Shown here one piece after another: positions 17,714 to 27,441 of a stretch of DNA of 64,000 nucleotides; position 1 is the first letter of the stretch, and each line of letters starts with the position of its first letter. Source of the stretch: Levilactobacillus fuyuanensis. GTDB taxonomy: Bacteria; Bacillota; Bacilli; Lactobacillales; Lactobacillaceae. Location: the NCBI RefSeq assembly GCF_003946395.1, contig NZ_RHNZ01000011.1:1-64000 (forward strand), in the 5' to 3' direction. The translations under genes and the position numbers were made by a program. Below the pieces are notes generated by a model that worked only from the letters and a program-made list of their open reading frames with translations, did not search any database and had not been told where the DNA came from.

Positions 17714-20020
17714 CTATGGTGCAGAAGTCAGCGTCCACAAGATCTCACCACTATAGGTCCCTTGGGTGGCGCCACCATCAATGTTCAATAGTAGTCCGGT
17801 GTCACCACTCCAATCATTTGCCACATTCGTCGTCTCGGCAGTCCCGTCCGAGCTACCAGTATCAACGGCGACGGCCGTCGTCCCCAGCGTCTGTGGTTTA
17901 GCTGTCGGCGTACTCTTATAGATCAGTGCCCCATCCAGCTCATTGCCGGGGGCATCCACGTCATTGCGGTAAAGTCCGTTTGTCTGTGCGCTCAGCGACC
18001 AGGTACTGCCCTTAGTCAGCGTATCATCCACATCTAAGGTCCAACCACCATCCCGTTTGACGGTCTGGTCACTCCCCGTGAGGAAGGTTGGCGTGAAGGT
18101 CAGCTTGGATGACGTATCGCCAAGCTTGATCTGGCCAATCGTCACGGTCGCCGTAGCCGTAGCAGAATTCTCCGTACCGTCTGTGGCATAGAGTTCAAGC
18201 TGATGGGGATTGGGCGTGGTCGTCAACTTACTGCTGGGAACCGTGACGCTAAATGTCCGCGTCGTCCCACTGCCAGTCGGGTGCGCATCAGCAGCGGGTA
18301 AAGTATAGTCGTTACCATCCCAAATGGCATGCAGTGTCACATCGGCATTAGCCGTACTCGTGGCGGGCACGCCAATCGTCCCCGTTACCTTGGCCCCACT
18401 CGTCGCGCCCGCATTGATTGACTGCGTTTGACTATTGGCAGCGAGATTCAGTGTCAGCGCGGATTTGGTCACGTTAAAACTTGGCGTCGTGGCCGTAGTA
18501 ATCGCGTTACTCCCGATAAATTCACTCGTCGCCACAGCCCGCGATCCAGCTGTGTTAGTCACCGTGCCATCCAGCGTCACGGTAGCCGTGCCATTGGTGG
18601 CTGCGGACAAGTCGCCCAAGTTAACGTCGACATAGCCATCGCTAGCCGGCGTCGTGCTGAAGCTATGGTTAGCACCGTCGTTATCAATTTGATAACTCCC
18701 ACTATTGAGCGTAACACCGTCAGGTACTTTCAGTTTGGCGTTAATCCCCTTCCAATCACGATTGTTACTCTGATCACTAAGATTATAGATCAGCTGTACG
18801 CGATCATTACCCTTAACAAACGAAGACCCCGTAGTAATGACCTTGTTCTGCGTCTTGTCGGTCATTGTCACATCTGACTTGGCCTCAACCTGCGTGGGTA
18901 CTTGTTCGAAAACGACCAGGCTGGTTTCAGTCCCTTCATTGGCAAGATCAGTGTCCGGTGTATCACCCGTAGAACCGGTAAAGCCCCAGTAAACATCGGG
19001 ATTATTCTCGCTGACATTTAGTTTGTTTAAGTCGATATCCTCCGTCACTGACTCTGCATCGCGATTAGGCCCACCCGTCGTCGGGTCCTCATTGTCATAG
19101 GTGTAGGTCATCTGACCATTGGTACTTCCCGATGTGGGTGCCTTGTAGTCAATGACCACGTGGTGCCAAGCAGCATCACTGATGATATCAGTACCACCCG
19201 GGTCTTGAATCAATCCGATATGCTTCTGCGTATAGTAGTAGCCCGTTCGTGGGAAAAGCGAGAATCCCGGGAATGTTGCCGCCTGACCCGTTCCAGTGTA
19301 GGTATCATCCTGAGCGGGATAGCCCGATGCCAAGTGCTGGCTCTTAATATCTTCAGTAGGGGTCGCAGCATCAGTGCCGCTATACCCAATGCCTTGGCCA
19401 TTGTCGAAGTCACTGGGGACTGTACTGCTAATATTCCATCCAGAAGCGGGCACGGTCTTATTCAGCCGTGTGTCGAATTCCAACGCCCAACTATTCTGAA
19501 TTGCGGTGCCAGCAATCGCATTATTCGTCGCTGACCTGGGATCAACACCCCAGACACCTAACGACTCGCCAGGCCCGGAGAAGGCTCGATTGCCCTCATT
19601 AGTTCGCGTGTCATTCTGCAAGACAAAGGCCATGCCGTCGCCGACCTGTTCACCCGTGACGCCACTCACGTAGATCCACATAGAGGCTCGTTGATTCTGA
19701 TACATGTCAAACGACTTGTCATGTGACCACACGGCACCCCCAGTATCATGGGCCCCATATGAAGAAAGCTCGACGCCGTCCATGGGAGCTAGCGAGGATC
19801 GGCCGGAATCTGGCAGAATTTTTGCCGCATTCGCCACGTTATTAGTGCCTAACGACCCGGGCACGTCAAAGTATCCCTTGCCATCGACTTTAAGTCCCTG
19901 CGGTGCCGTCTGCATCACATCACTAGGTGCCGTTGATGCGGCGGCTGACGTTACCCCCTGCCACAGGCTTAGCGCCACAATTGTCATGACGCTCAATAAG
20001 ATTTTATTTCGTAGCTTCAT
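17714..20020 (-). CDS. secreted L-type lectin / WxL-domain protein 5
   Basis: 768 residues. Signal peptide (~1-28, MKLRNKILLSVMTIVALSLW...), L-type lectin domain (~36-390; GDGMAFVLQND, ESLGVWG, NSWALEFDTR, HLASGYPA, WHHVVIDY, VYWGFTGSTG), middle beta domains, and a C-terminal WxL domain with WSLSA and WTLTS. It belongs with proteins 3 and 4 by its N-terminal PMDGVELSSYGAHDTGGA-type segment. ATG at 20020 has AAGGGA nine bases upstream. An extended -10 box lies about 160 bases upstream. Noticeably richer in GC-rich codons than protein 6 next to it. Confidence 0.87.
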   Translation of the reverse strand: MKLRNKILLSVMTIVALSLWQGVTSAAASTAPSDVMQTAPQGLKVDGKGYFDVPGSLGTNNVANAAKILPDSGRSSLAPMDGVELSSYGAHDTGGAVWSHDKSFDMYQNQRASMWIYVSGVTGEQVGDGMAFVLQNDTRTNEGNRAFSGPGESLGVWGVDPRSATNNAIAGTAIQNSWALEFDTRLNKTVPASGWNISSTVPSDFDNGQGIGYSGTDAATPTEDIKSQHLASGYPAQDDTYTGTGQAATFPGFSLFPRTGYYYTQKHIGLIQDPGGTDIISDAAWHHVVIDYKAPTSGSTNGQMTYTYDNEDPTTGGPNRDAESVTEDIDLNKLNVSENNPDVYWGFTGSTGDTPDTDLANEGTETSLVVFEQVPTQVEAKSDVTMTDKTQNKVITTGSSFVKGNDRVQLIYNLSDQSNNRDWKGINAKLKVPDGVTLNSGSYQIDNDGANHSFSTTPASDGYVDVNLGDLSAATNGTATVTLDGTVTNTAGSRAVATSEFIGSNAITTATTPSFNVTKSALTLNLAANSQTQSINAGATSGAKVTGTIGVPATSTANADVTLHAIWDGNDYTLPAADAHPTGSGTTRTFSVTVPSSKLTTTPNPHQLELYATDGTENSATATATVTIGQIKLGDTSSKLTFTPTFLTGSDQTVKRDGGWTLDVDDTLTKGSTWSLSAQTNGLYRNDVDAPGNELDGALIYKSTPTAKPQTLGTTAVAVDTGSSDGTAETTNVANDWSGDTGLLLNIDGGATQGTYSGEILWTLTSAP

Positions 20021-20176
20021 TGCTATGCTTCCCTTTTGAATTTCAGGAGTAATCGTCTTGGATTACTCGGTGTACCGACCAGCTACAGGCCTGGTGATAA
20101 GCTTATTTCACGTCAAAGAACCTGGCAATGAATTTCGCCAGATTCGTTCAATTTCAACTTAATTTCTATCAAATAA

Positions 20177-20185
20177 AGTATAGCA
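20177..20185 (-). promoter_or_regulatory. extended -10 promoter box of WxL-lectin 5
   Basis: Minus-strand TGCTATACT followed by TTATTT, matching the TGNTATACT box in front of proteins 1, 6 and 7. Confidence 0.5.
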
Positions 20186-20258
20186 CCTACATTAATAAAT
20201 TAAAGTGACCTACCTACTTATTTCATTTCAACCAAGCATAGCTGCTTACACCTCAAAA

Positions 20259-20292
20259 CAAAAAAATCACCCACGTTTCCGCGAATGATTTC
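20259..20292 (-). terminator. terminator of WxL-lectin 6
   Basis: Imperfect stem (AAATCA...TGATTT with inner CGCG/CGTG) then seven T on the minus strand. Confidence 0.7.
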
Positions 20293-20303
20293 TGTTTCAA
20301 ACA

Positions 20304-22820
20304 TTAAACAGCCGAATTAACAAATGTCCAATGGATGGTGCCACTATAATTACCAGCCGATGCGCCACCTCTTATAAGTAATCTAATTCCAGAATTATCT
20401 GTCCAATTCTGCGCAATGTTAGTCGTCTTAGTCGTGTCATCGCCACTCGGCGCGCCACTAGCAATCGGTGTAGCTGTAGCTGGTGAGGTTCCCAAAGCCT
20501 TATCTGTACCATCCGCCTCCGGATAGACCAAGTTGCCATCCAGAGTCGTCGTGACGGCAGTCTGCTTAGGATCAGTCGTTAATGGATCAGCATACGCGTA
20601 GAGTTGCCAATTACCACTTCCTGGGGCCCTAGAATCAACCACATCTAACCCCCAATCGTTGTCTCGCTTGAGTGTCGTGTCTGCCCCCGAACCAGTCAGA
20701 GTCATATTTCCGAACGACATATCTTCACTTGTATCACCTAAATCTACCGTCCCAGCAATAATCTCAGTAGAAACGACTGGTGACCGTCCATCGTCTGGAT
20801 TATTATCCGTTGCATAAAAACTCACGGTATTAGAGCCCGCCTTCAACTTAGAGTTAGGTATCGTATAATGGAATCCAGTCGTTCCATAGTTTCCATCATA
20901 ATAATCGTCGTCACCCTGTTTGAAAGTATCTTGTGCAACGCCATTCAACGTCGGATGAATGGTTATATCTGCTGGCATCACATTTTTGTCATCTGGGACG
21001 ACCACACCAATAACCTTAGCATCTGCTCCCCCCCCATAATTCACATGCCACACTCTATCGGAGGTTTCCGTGTCTATATCCATAGACAACTTGGACTTCC
21101 CAATATTGAAGCCTGTTAGCTTAGCAGTAGAAGACGCATTAGTCCCCTGGAAGTAACTCGTTGTACTGTCTTCAGTCGTAGCAACATTTGATGTCGTCCC
21201 ATAGAGTGTAATCTTTTCTTCTTGTGTATCAGTCAGTGTCACACCATTACCATCACTGCCCAACGCAACTGGAAGTTCTGTACCATTTAGCTTTGAAATA
21301 TCAACACTACCACCATCTGAGCCGTCAGGACTTGTTATCCTTCCAGAGGAGAGTTGAATACTCTTAGGAATAGTCAATGAAGCATTAACGTTCTTCCAAT
21401 CCTTCAAACCACCATCACGCTTAAATGTATACTCAAGCTTGACTGGCGTTCCACCAGAAATCGTAGGTGTTGAAGTACTACCGTCTACCGCAGTGTAGTT
21501 TCCTGAATCGTCTTTTGTACTCAATTTAGCCGTTGCACTCGTTTCAGCTTCGCCTGGAATTTGATCAAAAGCAACCAGATTATTTTCAGTTGCTTCGCCG
21601 GTTGAACCCGTGAAGCCCCATCTAACTTTTGTAGTGTCTCCAAACGCACTAAGCTTAATGGGCACCGTGGCACTATCTGTGGAGGCCTTAGCTAATCCCG
21701 TTTCAGGATCTTTGTCGTTAAACGTATATTTCATCTTGCCATTAACATCCCCATTTACTGGCGGCGTATAATCAAGCGTAATATGATGCCACCGACGATC
21801 GCTCATTCCATATCCTGTAGCACTTTCACCTAAGTAACCCAAATGCTGCATTTTATAGTAATAATAGTCTGTTGGTGATTTTTGCCAAGTTTTTCCAAAT
21901 AGTCCTGAAATTGTACTCCATGTTGTCTTTACACCTGTCTGCGTCGCTGACGAATAAGTCTCAGTCTGCCCAGGATAATTTGAAGCAATATGATTGATAT
22001 TACTAGGGATTGCAGTCCCGCTACCACTTGGATTTCCTGAAGAATCAAAACTGTTATAGTAATTTCCCAAATCAAAAGATGCAGGACTCACATCATCCAG
22101 ATTCCATTGAACCTGACCTATAAGTGCTAGTGCAGTACCAGTAGCTGGTGGCGTATCCACATTGCTATGTGTATCAAACTCTAAGGCCCAACTTTTCTGA
22201 ATTGCCGAAGTTGCCAAATCATTCGCTGTATATTCTTCAGGATCCACACCCCAGACTCCCATGCTCTCACCTTTACCTGGCACATCTACAGTCCGATCTG
22301 TACTACTGCTCTTCCCCCACGTTTTAGTCCCAGAAAAAGCGTTTACACCATCGTCATCATTCTGAAGTACAAAGGCCATACCATCACCAATAGACTCAGA
22401 CTTATTATCACCTTCACCACTCGTATAAATCCACATTGAGGCCGTTTCAGGTTGTGTCAGATCAAAAGTTTTGTCAACAGACCAGATAGACCCCCAAGTG
22501 TTCTTATTAGTACTACCAGCCTTAGAAATCTGAATCACTGAATTCCCAGTTCCAGCAGGGCTTCCAACACCCTCGTTGCTGCCCATCACCTCTGCGACAT
22601 TTTTCCCTGTAACCCCACTAACGTCATTACTAATTTTAAAGTAGTCTTTATATTCTGCACTTGATAAATCTACACCTTGTGGTGCGCCTGCTAATGCTGC
22701 GGCGTTAGTCTCATACGTTGGCGCATCTACAGCTTGGGCGTTAATCTTGTTTGACCACAGCCCTAGTCCGGCCACAGCCAAAGTCACAGCCACGCCTAAT
22801 ATTCCCTTCTTCATTTGCAT
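20304..22820 (-). CDS. secreted L-type lectin / WxL-like protein 6
   Basis: The longest paralogue, 838 residues. Signal peptide (~1-29, ending KINAQA), L-type lectin domain (~40-430, longer than in the others through inserts around the GDGMAFVLQNDDD and NSWALEFDTHS-equivalent regions; here KSWALEFDTH), then middle beta domains and a WxL-like domain with WQLYA and a terminal WTFVN, Phe replacing Leu. Its N-terminus (AALAGAPQGVDL) pairs it with protein 7. ATG at 22820 has GAGGGGG eight bases upstream. An extended -10 box lies about 210 bases upstream. Confidence 0.86.
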   Translation of the reverse strand: MQMKKGILGVAVTLAVAGLGLWSNKINAQAVDAPTYETNAAALAGAPQGVDLSSAEYKDYFKISNDVSGVTGKNVAEVMGSNEGVGSPAGTGNSVIQISKAGSTNKNTWGSIWSVDKTFDLTQPETASMWIYTSGEGDNKSESIGDGMAFVLQNDDDGVNAFSGTKTWGKSSSTDRTVDVPGKGESMGVWGVDPEEYTANDLATSAIQKSWALEFDTHSNVDTPPATGTALALIGQVQWNLDDVSPASFDLGNYYNSFDSSGNPSGSGTAIPSNINHIASNYPGQTETYSSATQTGVKTTWSTISGLFGKTWQKSPTDYYYYKMQHLGYLGESATGYGMSDRRWHHITLDYTPPVNGDVNGKMKYTFNDKDPETGLAKASTDSATVPIKLSAFGDTTKVRWGFTGSTGEATENNLVAFDQIPGEAETSATAKLSTKDDSGNYTAVDGSTSTPTISGGTPVKLEYTFKRDGGLKDWKNVNASLTIPKSIQLSSGRITSPDGSDGGSVDISKLNGTELPVALGSDGNGVTLTDTQEEKITLYGTTSNVATTEDSTTSYFQGTNASSTAKLTGFNIGKSKLSMDIDTETSDRVWHVNYGGGADAKVIGVVVPDDKNVMPADITIHPTLNGVAQDTFKQGDDDYYDGNYGTTGFHYTIPNSKLKAGSNTVSFYATDNNPDDGRSPVVSTEIIAGTVDLGDTSEDMSFGNMTLTGSGADTTLKRDNDWGLDVVDSRAPGSGNWQLYAYADPLTTDPKQTAVTTTLDGNLVYPEADGTDKALGTSPATATPIASGAPSGDDTTKTTNIAQNWTDNSGIRLLIRGGASAGNYSGTIHWTFVNSAV

Positions 22821-23285
22821 CTAAATAACCCCCTCGTCCGAATATTTTCGGGCTTTTCGTGCATCCTCAACTTTTTAAAAGTGCATTATTTTTTCGTTTT
22901 ATAGTGGCTAACTATCCAATTTGGCCCCTTATCAAGCCAAGCGACTCATTCAACGTATGTATTTTAACTAAATTTACTTGATACCCGCTAACGAATCCTG
23001 TTAAGAACATTTAACCGCCCTAATAAATATAGTATACCATCAGCGGCTCATAAATATAAGAGTAAATATTGATAATATTATAGTTAACAGCAAGTACAAC
23101 AATCGCTTTAATATCAGCATTTAAGCCGTTTTCACAAGAGACATCTCCGCTTTAGCTGTATTGCTATCACTAGTCTTGTTCGTAGCTGATTTGTTCACAA
23201 GAAATCACTTATGTAACATTAAATTTGCCTAAAAATAGGACACCAAAAACAATCCAATTTTTCGCGAGTTTTAGCATTTCGGCCT
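22821..23285. other. upstream region of WxL-lectin 6
   Basis: No gene supported. AT-rich; contains the promoter box at 23031-23039 and a leader of about 200 bases. Confidence 0.4.
23031..23039 (-). promoter_or_regulatory. extended -10 promoter box of WxL-lectin 6
   Basis: Minus-strand TGGTATACT. The surrounding 19 bases (23024-23042) are identical to those upstream of protein 7 (25878-25896). Confidence 0.55.
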
Positions 23286-23323
23286 AAAAAAGGTGCCGCC
23301 CGTAATCATCACGGGCGACACCT
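23286..23323 (-). terminator. terminator of WxL-lectin 7
   Basis: Stem AGGTGCCGCCCGT / ACGGGCGACACCT (23291-23303 / 23311-23323), then TTTTTT on the minus strand. Confidence 0.9.
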
Positions 23324-23335
23324 CTCTCTTTTAAA

Positions 23336-25732
23336 CTATTCAACTGAATTAACAAATGACCAATTAATCGTTCCAGAATAAGCGCCCTCAACCGCACCAC
23401 TGTTGACCTTTAGCCGGATACCAGTATCAGCCGTCCAATCAGCCGCAATGTTGGTTGAGCTGGCCGTACCATCTGAAGTGCCACTTGCAATCACCGGTGA
23501 GTCGCTACTATTCAGGGTCGTGGTAGTCCCAGCCTTATCCGTGTAGACAAGCGCGCCATCCAGTGGCGTACTCGTTGCCGTCCCGTTAAGGTACATACCA
23601 TCAGTATTGGCCGTAACTGCCCAGGTACTATTCTTGGTCTGGCTGTCATCCACGTTCAGGCTCCAATCGTCCGAGCGGTCAACGAGGATACTCCCACTAC
23701 CAGTCAACGTCGTGGGTTCAAAGACCAAATCACCACTTGTGTGACCAAAGCCCACCGTTCCGGCAGTCACCGTGGTCGATACCGTCGCTGATTTGTCACC
23801 GGCTGTATCGGTCGCGTAGAAACTAACGGTATTGTCTCCGGCAGTTAACTTACTATTAGCGATGGGATATTTGAAACCATACATGATTCCGTTGGTCACA
23901 TCATTTAAATCTACAGTATCTTGTGCCTCACCATTAATCGTCGGATGAAGTGTAATGTCATCATTATTCATCGTCGTATCAGACGGCACGGCCACCCCTA
24001 CAACAGTAGCGTCGTCAGAACTGCCAGCGTTAACAGCTAAAGTACTACTGTCCTCATCCAATGCCATCGCTAGTGCTGGATTAACCTTCTTGGTAATGGT
24101 GAAGCTCGGTGTCTTCGCCGTCGAGGTCGCGTTGCTTCCCACGAAGTAACTCGTTTGCGACGCTTCACTAACATCACTGGTAGATGCCACATCCTTGACT
24201 TTTCCGTATAAGGTCACCGTGGCCTTCTGCGTACCACTCAAGGTCAACCCACTATCCGCCAGTGGCACTGACAGCTTCTGACCGTCGCCTGCAGAAGTTG
24301 GTGCCTCAATCTTCGACACATCGACTTTGTTATCGTTGCTATCCGTGTAGCTGGCATCCGGGTACGCAATCGACCCCGAAGTCACGTCAATATCATCCGG
24401 AATCGTGAGATCCCCATTGACCGACTTCCAATCTTCATCTCCGCCAGTCCGTTCCAACGTATACGTTAGCTTAACATCGCTGTCACCGGAAACGGAATCG
24501 CCATCGCTGACATCATTAGTGTAGTCACCGGCATTATCCTTAGTAGTCATCGTTGCCGATGCGGCAGTCTGTGCCTCACCAGGGATCTGATCAAAGACAA
24601 CCAAGTTATTTTCTGAATATAATCCAGTTGATCCGGTAAATCCCCAGCGAACCTTGGTCTGACCGGAACTTAGATTAAACTCACTCAAATCAATTGGAAC
24701 CGTCGCATAGTCCGTCGACTTCTGCGGCAGACCCGTATCAGGATTTTTATCGTTATACGTGTAGGTCATGGACCCCTTACCACCGGAAGTTGTCGGTGGC
24801 GTATAGGTCACGGTGATATGATGCCACCGGTGATCGGAAAGTTTCCCAATACCGCCCGTGGCCCCTTCATCTAAGAGGCCTTCATGTTGGAGATTGTAGT
24901 AGTAGAACGTCCCACTCCCATTGATCATGTTTCCCGTCAATGGATTTTTAATTTTTCCTTTGCCGACAACACTAGTCCCAGTATACGTGTCGGTATCCCC
25001 GGGATAATTAGACGCGATGTGGGTGTCCGTAATCTTAGACTGGCTGGACGGTGTATCAGCCGGTCCACTGATATCGTAGGATGAAGGATCACTGTCCGCA
25101 AAATCATACGAGCTATTCGTCCACCCAATTAAGGAGCCCCAGTAAGTCCCCCGTTGCGGCATTTCATTATTCGGGAACGTGTCAAATTCAAGTGCCCAAC
25201 TATTTTGGATTGCCGACGAAGCTGGGTTGGTATTGTTGAAATACTGATTCGCGACACCCCAAACGCCCATAGACTGGCCGGGCCCGGAATAGGCATCGGT
25301 TCCGCCATTCTGGAGAACGAAGGCCATCCCGTCACCAACGTTTGCCGTATTTTCACCACTCGCATAGATCCACATCGAGGCCGTTTCACTCTTACTCAAG
25401 TCAAACGATTCATCCGTCGACCAGATTGTCCCCCAACTATCCTGCACGCCGGCTTGAGAAATCTGAATGGCTGAGTTTCCAGTGCCAGCCGGACTCCCGG
25501 CCTTGACCAGTTCGGCCGCGTTGTTCCCAGTCGCCGAGTCCACTGATTTATCAATGGTAAAGTAGTTCGCATCCAAGCCGTTCTGCAGGTCAACCCCCTG
25601 AGGCGCGCCATCTAAAGCTGCTTGGCCGGTATTAAAAATTGTAGAATTGGCGCTAGCCGATATCGTCGACCACCCACCCAATCCAGCTATGGTCAGTACG
25701 GCCATTCCCAACATGCTCTTCTTGATATTCAT
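23336..25732 (-). CDS. secreted L-type lectin / WxL-like protein 7
   Basis: 798 residues. Signal peptide (~1-28), L-type lectin domain (~35-395; GDGMAFVLQNG, QSMGVWG, NSWALEFDTF, HIASNYPG, WHHITVTY, VRWGFTGSTG), middle beta domains rich in Asp and Ser, and the most diverged WxL-like domain of the array: proximal WAVTA and terminal WSFVN, neither matching strict WxL. Closest to protein 6. ATG at 25732 has GGGGG upstream. It is the first paralogue after the WxL-interacting protein gene but is separated from it by a terminator and 534 bases. Confidence 0.86.
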   Translation of the reverse strand: MNIKKSMLGMAVLTIAGLGGWSTISASANSTIFNTGQAALDGAPQGVDLQNGLDANYFTIDKSVDSATGNNAAELVKAGSPAGTGNSAIQISQAGVQDSWGTIWSTDESFDLSKSETASMWIYASGENTANVGDGMAFVLQNGGTDAYSGPGQSMGVWGVANQYFNNTNPASSAIQNSWALEFDTFPNNEMPQRGTYWGSLIGWTNSSYDFADSDPSSYDISGPADTPSSQSKITDTHIASNYPGDTDTYTGTSVVGKGKIKNPLTGNMINGSGTFYYYNLQHEGLLDEGATGGIGKLSDHRWHHITVTYTPPTTSGGKGSMTYTYNDKNPDTGLPQKSTDYATVPIDLSEFNLSSGQTKVRWGFTGSTGLYSENNLVVFDQIPGEAQTAASATMTTKDNAGDYTNDVSDGDSVSGDSDVKLTYTLERTGGDEDWKSVNGDLTIPDDIDVTSGSIAYPDASYTDSNDNKVDVSKIEAPTSAGDGQKLSVPLADSGLTLSGTQKATVTLYGKVKDVASTSDVSEASQTSYFVGSNATSTAKTPSFTITKKVNPALAMALDEDSSTLAVNAGSSDDATVVGVAVPSDTTMNNDDITLHPTINGEAQDTVDLNDVTNGIMYGFKYPIANSKLTAGDNTVSFYATDTAGDKSATVSTTVTAGTVGFGHTSGDLVFEPTTLTGSGSILVDRSDDWSLNVDDSQTKNSTWAVTANTDGMYLNGTATSTPLDGALVYTDKAGTTTTLNSSDSPVIASGTSDGTASSTNIAADWTADTGIRLKVNSGAVEGAYSGTINWSFVNSVE

Positions 25733-26200
25733 CGCACGAACCCCCTTGCCCGGTAGTCGACCGGCTCACTCTAATTTCCTCAACTCGACGTATGACACTA
25801 TCCATTCACTCATTCGTGGAAAACTAACTTTGGCTATGAAGATGTGCTCTCCCATGGCTGTTTGTTAGTCATCCTAGTAAATATAGTATACCATCATGAG
25901 ACGGATTTTGTTCGACGTTTCAGGGGATTGATTGTTGGTTTTAAGATTGCTTTAAGGTACCGCCATTTAAAGGATTATTAGGCTTTAAACATTTAGCACT
26001 AGTTTTGCCGCGTTATAATTGTATGCTGATTTTAGTTACACATCATTTGCTTTATAACGTGCTCAATTTTTGCAATTGTTCAACTAAATATACGTTATAC
26101 CAAAAAGAGAATCATACCCTTTCCATTGCCAATACCGCATAGATTTTTCTTAACGTCATACACCGTCATTTTCATTAACACGTTATCAAGAATTCAGTCC
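25733..26200. other. upstream region of WxL-lectin 7
   Basis: No gene supported. Contains the promoter box at 25885-25893, a leader of about 145 bases, and AT-rich sequence without clear repeats. Confidence 0.4.
25885..25893 (-). promoter_or_regulatory. extended -10 promoter box of WxL-lectin 7
   Basis: Minus-strand TGGTATACT inside a 19-base block (TAAATATAGTATACCATCA on the plus strand) shared exactly with the region upstream of protein 6. Confidence 0.55.
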
Positions 26201-26205
26201 AAAAC

Positions 26206-26256
26206 AAAAACACTCTGATGACGATCGGCATTTCTGCTAATCTTCATCAGAGCGTT
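26206..26256 (-). terminator. terminator of the WxL-interacting protein gene
   Basis: AACACTCTGATGA / TCATCAGAGCGTT (26209-26221 / 26244-26256) then TTTTTG on the minus strand. Confidence 0.85.
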
Positions 26257-26266
26257 ATTTTATAAT

Positions 26267-27313
26267 CTATTCAGTTTCGTCCGTGTCATCATCTTTCTTC
26301 CGATTCTTCATCAGTAAGTAAACGATAATGGCTAACAGCAGGACAATTAAAATCCCACCACCAACGAACCACCAAAGATAACTCTTCTGTGGTGTATTGA
26401 TCCGGTTCTTCAGTGAACTAATATCCTTTTGGGTAATCGTAAAGTTCTTAGTGAACTGCCAGTGATAACCACCCTTGGCATACGCATCAAGTTTCAATGT
26501 GTAATCACCCGCAGTTAACTGCTTGTCACCCCAAGGAATGGAGTAATTGAAGTTCGAATTAGGTGCCATTGCCATACCTTCCTTAGTCTGACTCAAGACA
26601 GTCTTTGAACTACCTTGCTTTGTGACCTTAGAAACCACCTTCAACGCCTTCATCAAACCTGGACGAGGATTTTGTAAATTGGCTTGAACTTGACTAAAGC
26701 CATTGATTGATCCGGCTTTAACCGCATTCAATCGCATATCAGGCGCAACATCAATACCGCTCTCACGCAAACGAACACCCACTACGTAAGCAAAAGCATT
26801 GCTAATCGTCACACCATTCTTCTTGCTACCCGTGTTGTTATCTTTAAGCTCTTTGACATAAACACCGCCCAAGATCATACCGTCGATCTTCTTGGCTGGC
26901 ATTTTGTAATTTACAGAAACTTTCTTAGAACTCTTTGCATTAACGGTAACTTTCTGCGTATCATTTTTGCCAAATACGTCCTTGATACCAACTTTTAGAG
27001 AACTATCCAGTTTGGGATTGCTTTGACTATAATCGATAACCCCGTTGGTATTGGTCATTGCTTGATTAACACCAACCTGGAACTTCTTTGCTGACTTGCT
27101 TGAGTTATGAATAACAATCGTTAGTTTTTGTTGTTCATTGGGCTTTACGCGAAGTGCAAAGTAAGTCACTTTCTTATCATCCTGATTTTTTGGCGTTATC
27201 GTGCTAACTGAGTATCCAACACTTTCCGCCTTCGCAGTCTTAGTCTGCTGCATCCAACCAAACGCTACTAACAACGTCCCTAACGTTACTAATACCCTCA
27301 ACCAACGTTTCAT
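26267..27313 (-). CDS. WxL-interacting protein (DUF916/DUF3324, CscA-like)
   Basis: 348-residue membrane-anchored surface protein. A signal peptide (~1-27) is followed by the DUF916 domain, now called the WxLIP peptidoglycan-binding domain (~30-150), then the DUF3324 or WxLIP host-binding domain (~155-300). A C-terminal membrane helix (WWFVGGGILIVLLLAIIVYL) precedes a Lys/Asp-rich cytoplasmic tail. In known systems this protein holds WxL proteins at the cell wall. It is the only such partner for all eight WxL-type proteins here. The ATG at 27313 with GGAGG ten bases upstream is preferred over a TTG two codons earlier. It follows the small WxL gene after a hairpin. Confidence 0.92.
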   Translation of the reverse strand: MKRWLRVLVTLGTLLVAFGWMQQTKTAKAESVGYSVSTITPKNQDDKKVTYFALRVKPNEQQKLTIVIHNSSKSAKKFQVGVNQAMTNTNGVIDYSQSNPKLDSSLKVGIKDVFGKNDTQKVTVNAKSSKKVSVNYKMPAKKIDGMILGGVYVKELKDNNTGSKKNGVTISNAFAYVVGVRLRESGIDVAPDMRLNAVKAGSINGFSQVQANLQNPRPGLMKALKVVSKVTKQGSSKTVLSQTKEGMAMAPNSNFNYSIPWGDKQLTAGDYTLKLDAYAKGGYHWQFTKNFTITQKDISSLKNRINTPQKSYLWWFVGGGILIVLLLAIIVYLLMKNRKKDDDTDETE

Positions 27314-27360
27314 GGTCAACCTGCCTCCATCATTTTATAAACCGTTTTCTTCATTGTAAC

Positions 27361-27393
27361 AAAGAATGCGGTAGCTGTCGCTACCGCATTCCG
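27361..27393 (-). terminator. hairpin between small WxL gene and WxIP gene
   Basis: Perfect 12 bp stem GAATGCGGTAGC / GCTACCGCATTC with a four-base loop. The minus-strand tail is only CTTTGTT, so it may be a leaky terminator that lowers WxIP expression relative to the small WxL protein. Confidence 0.7.
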
Positions 27394-27441
27394 AATTTAA
27401 TATTTATGGTAATTCAGCTTGTTTTTTAACTATTTGGTTAA

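Noticed and set aside
6771-25732. Repeated segments suggesting a repeat array or CRISPR
   Set aside because: The similarity is between homologous coding domains of paralogues; there are no regular short repeats with spacers.
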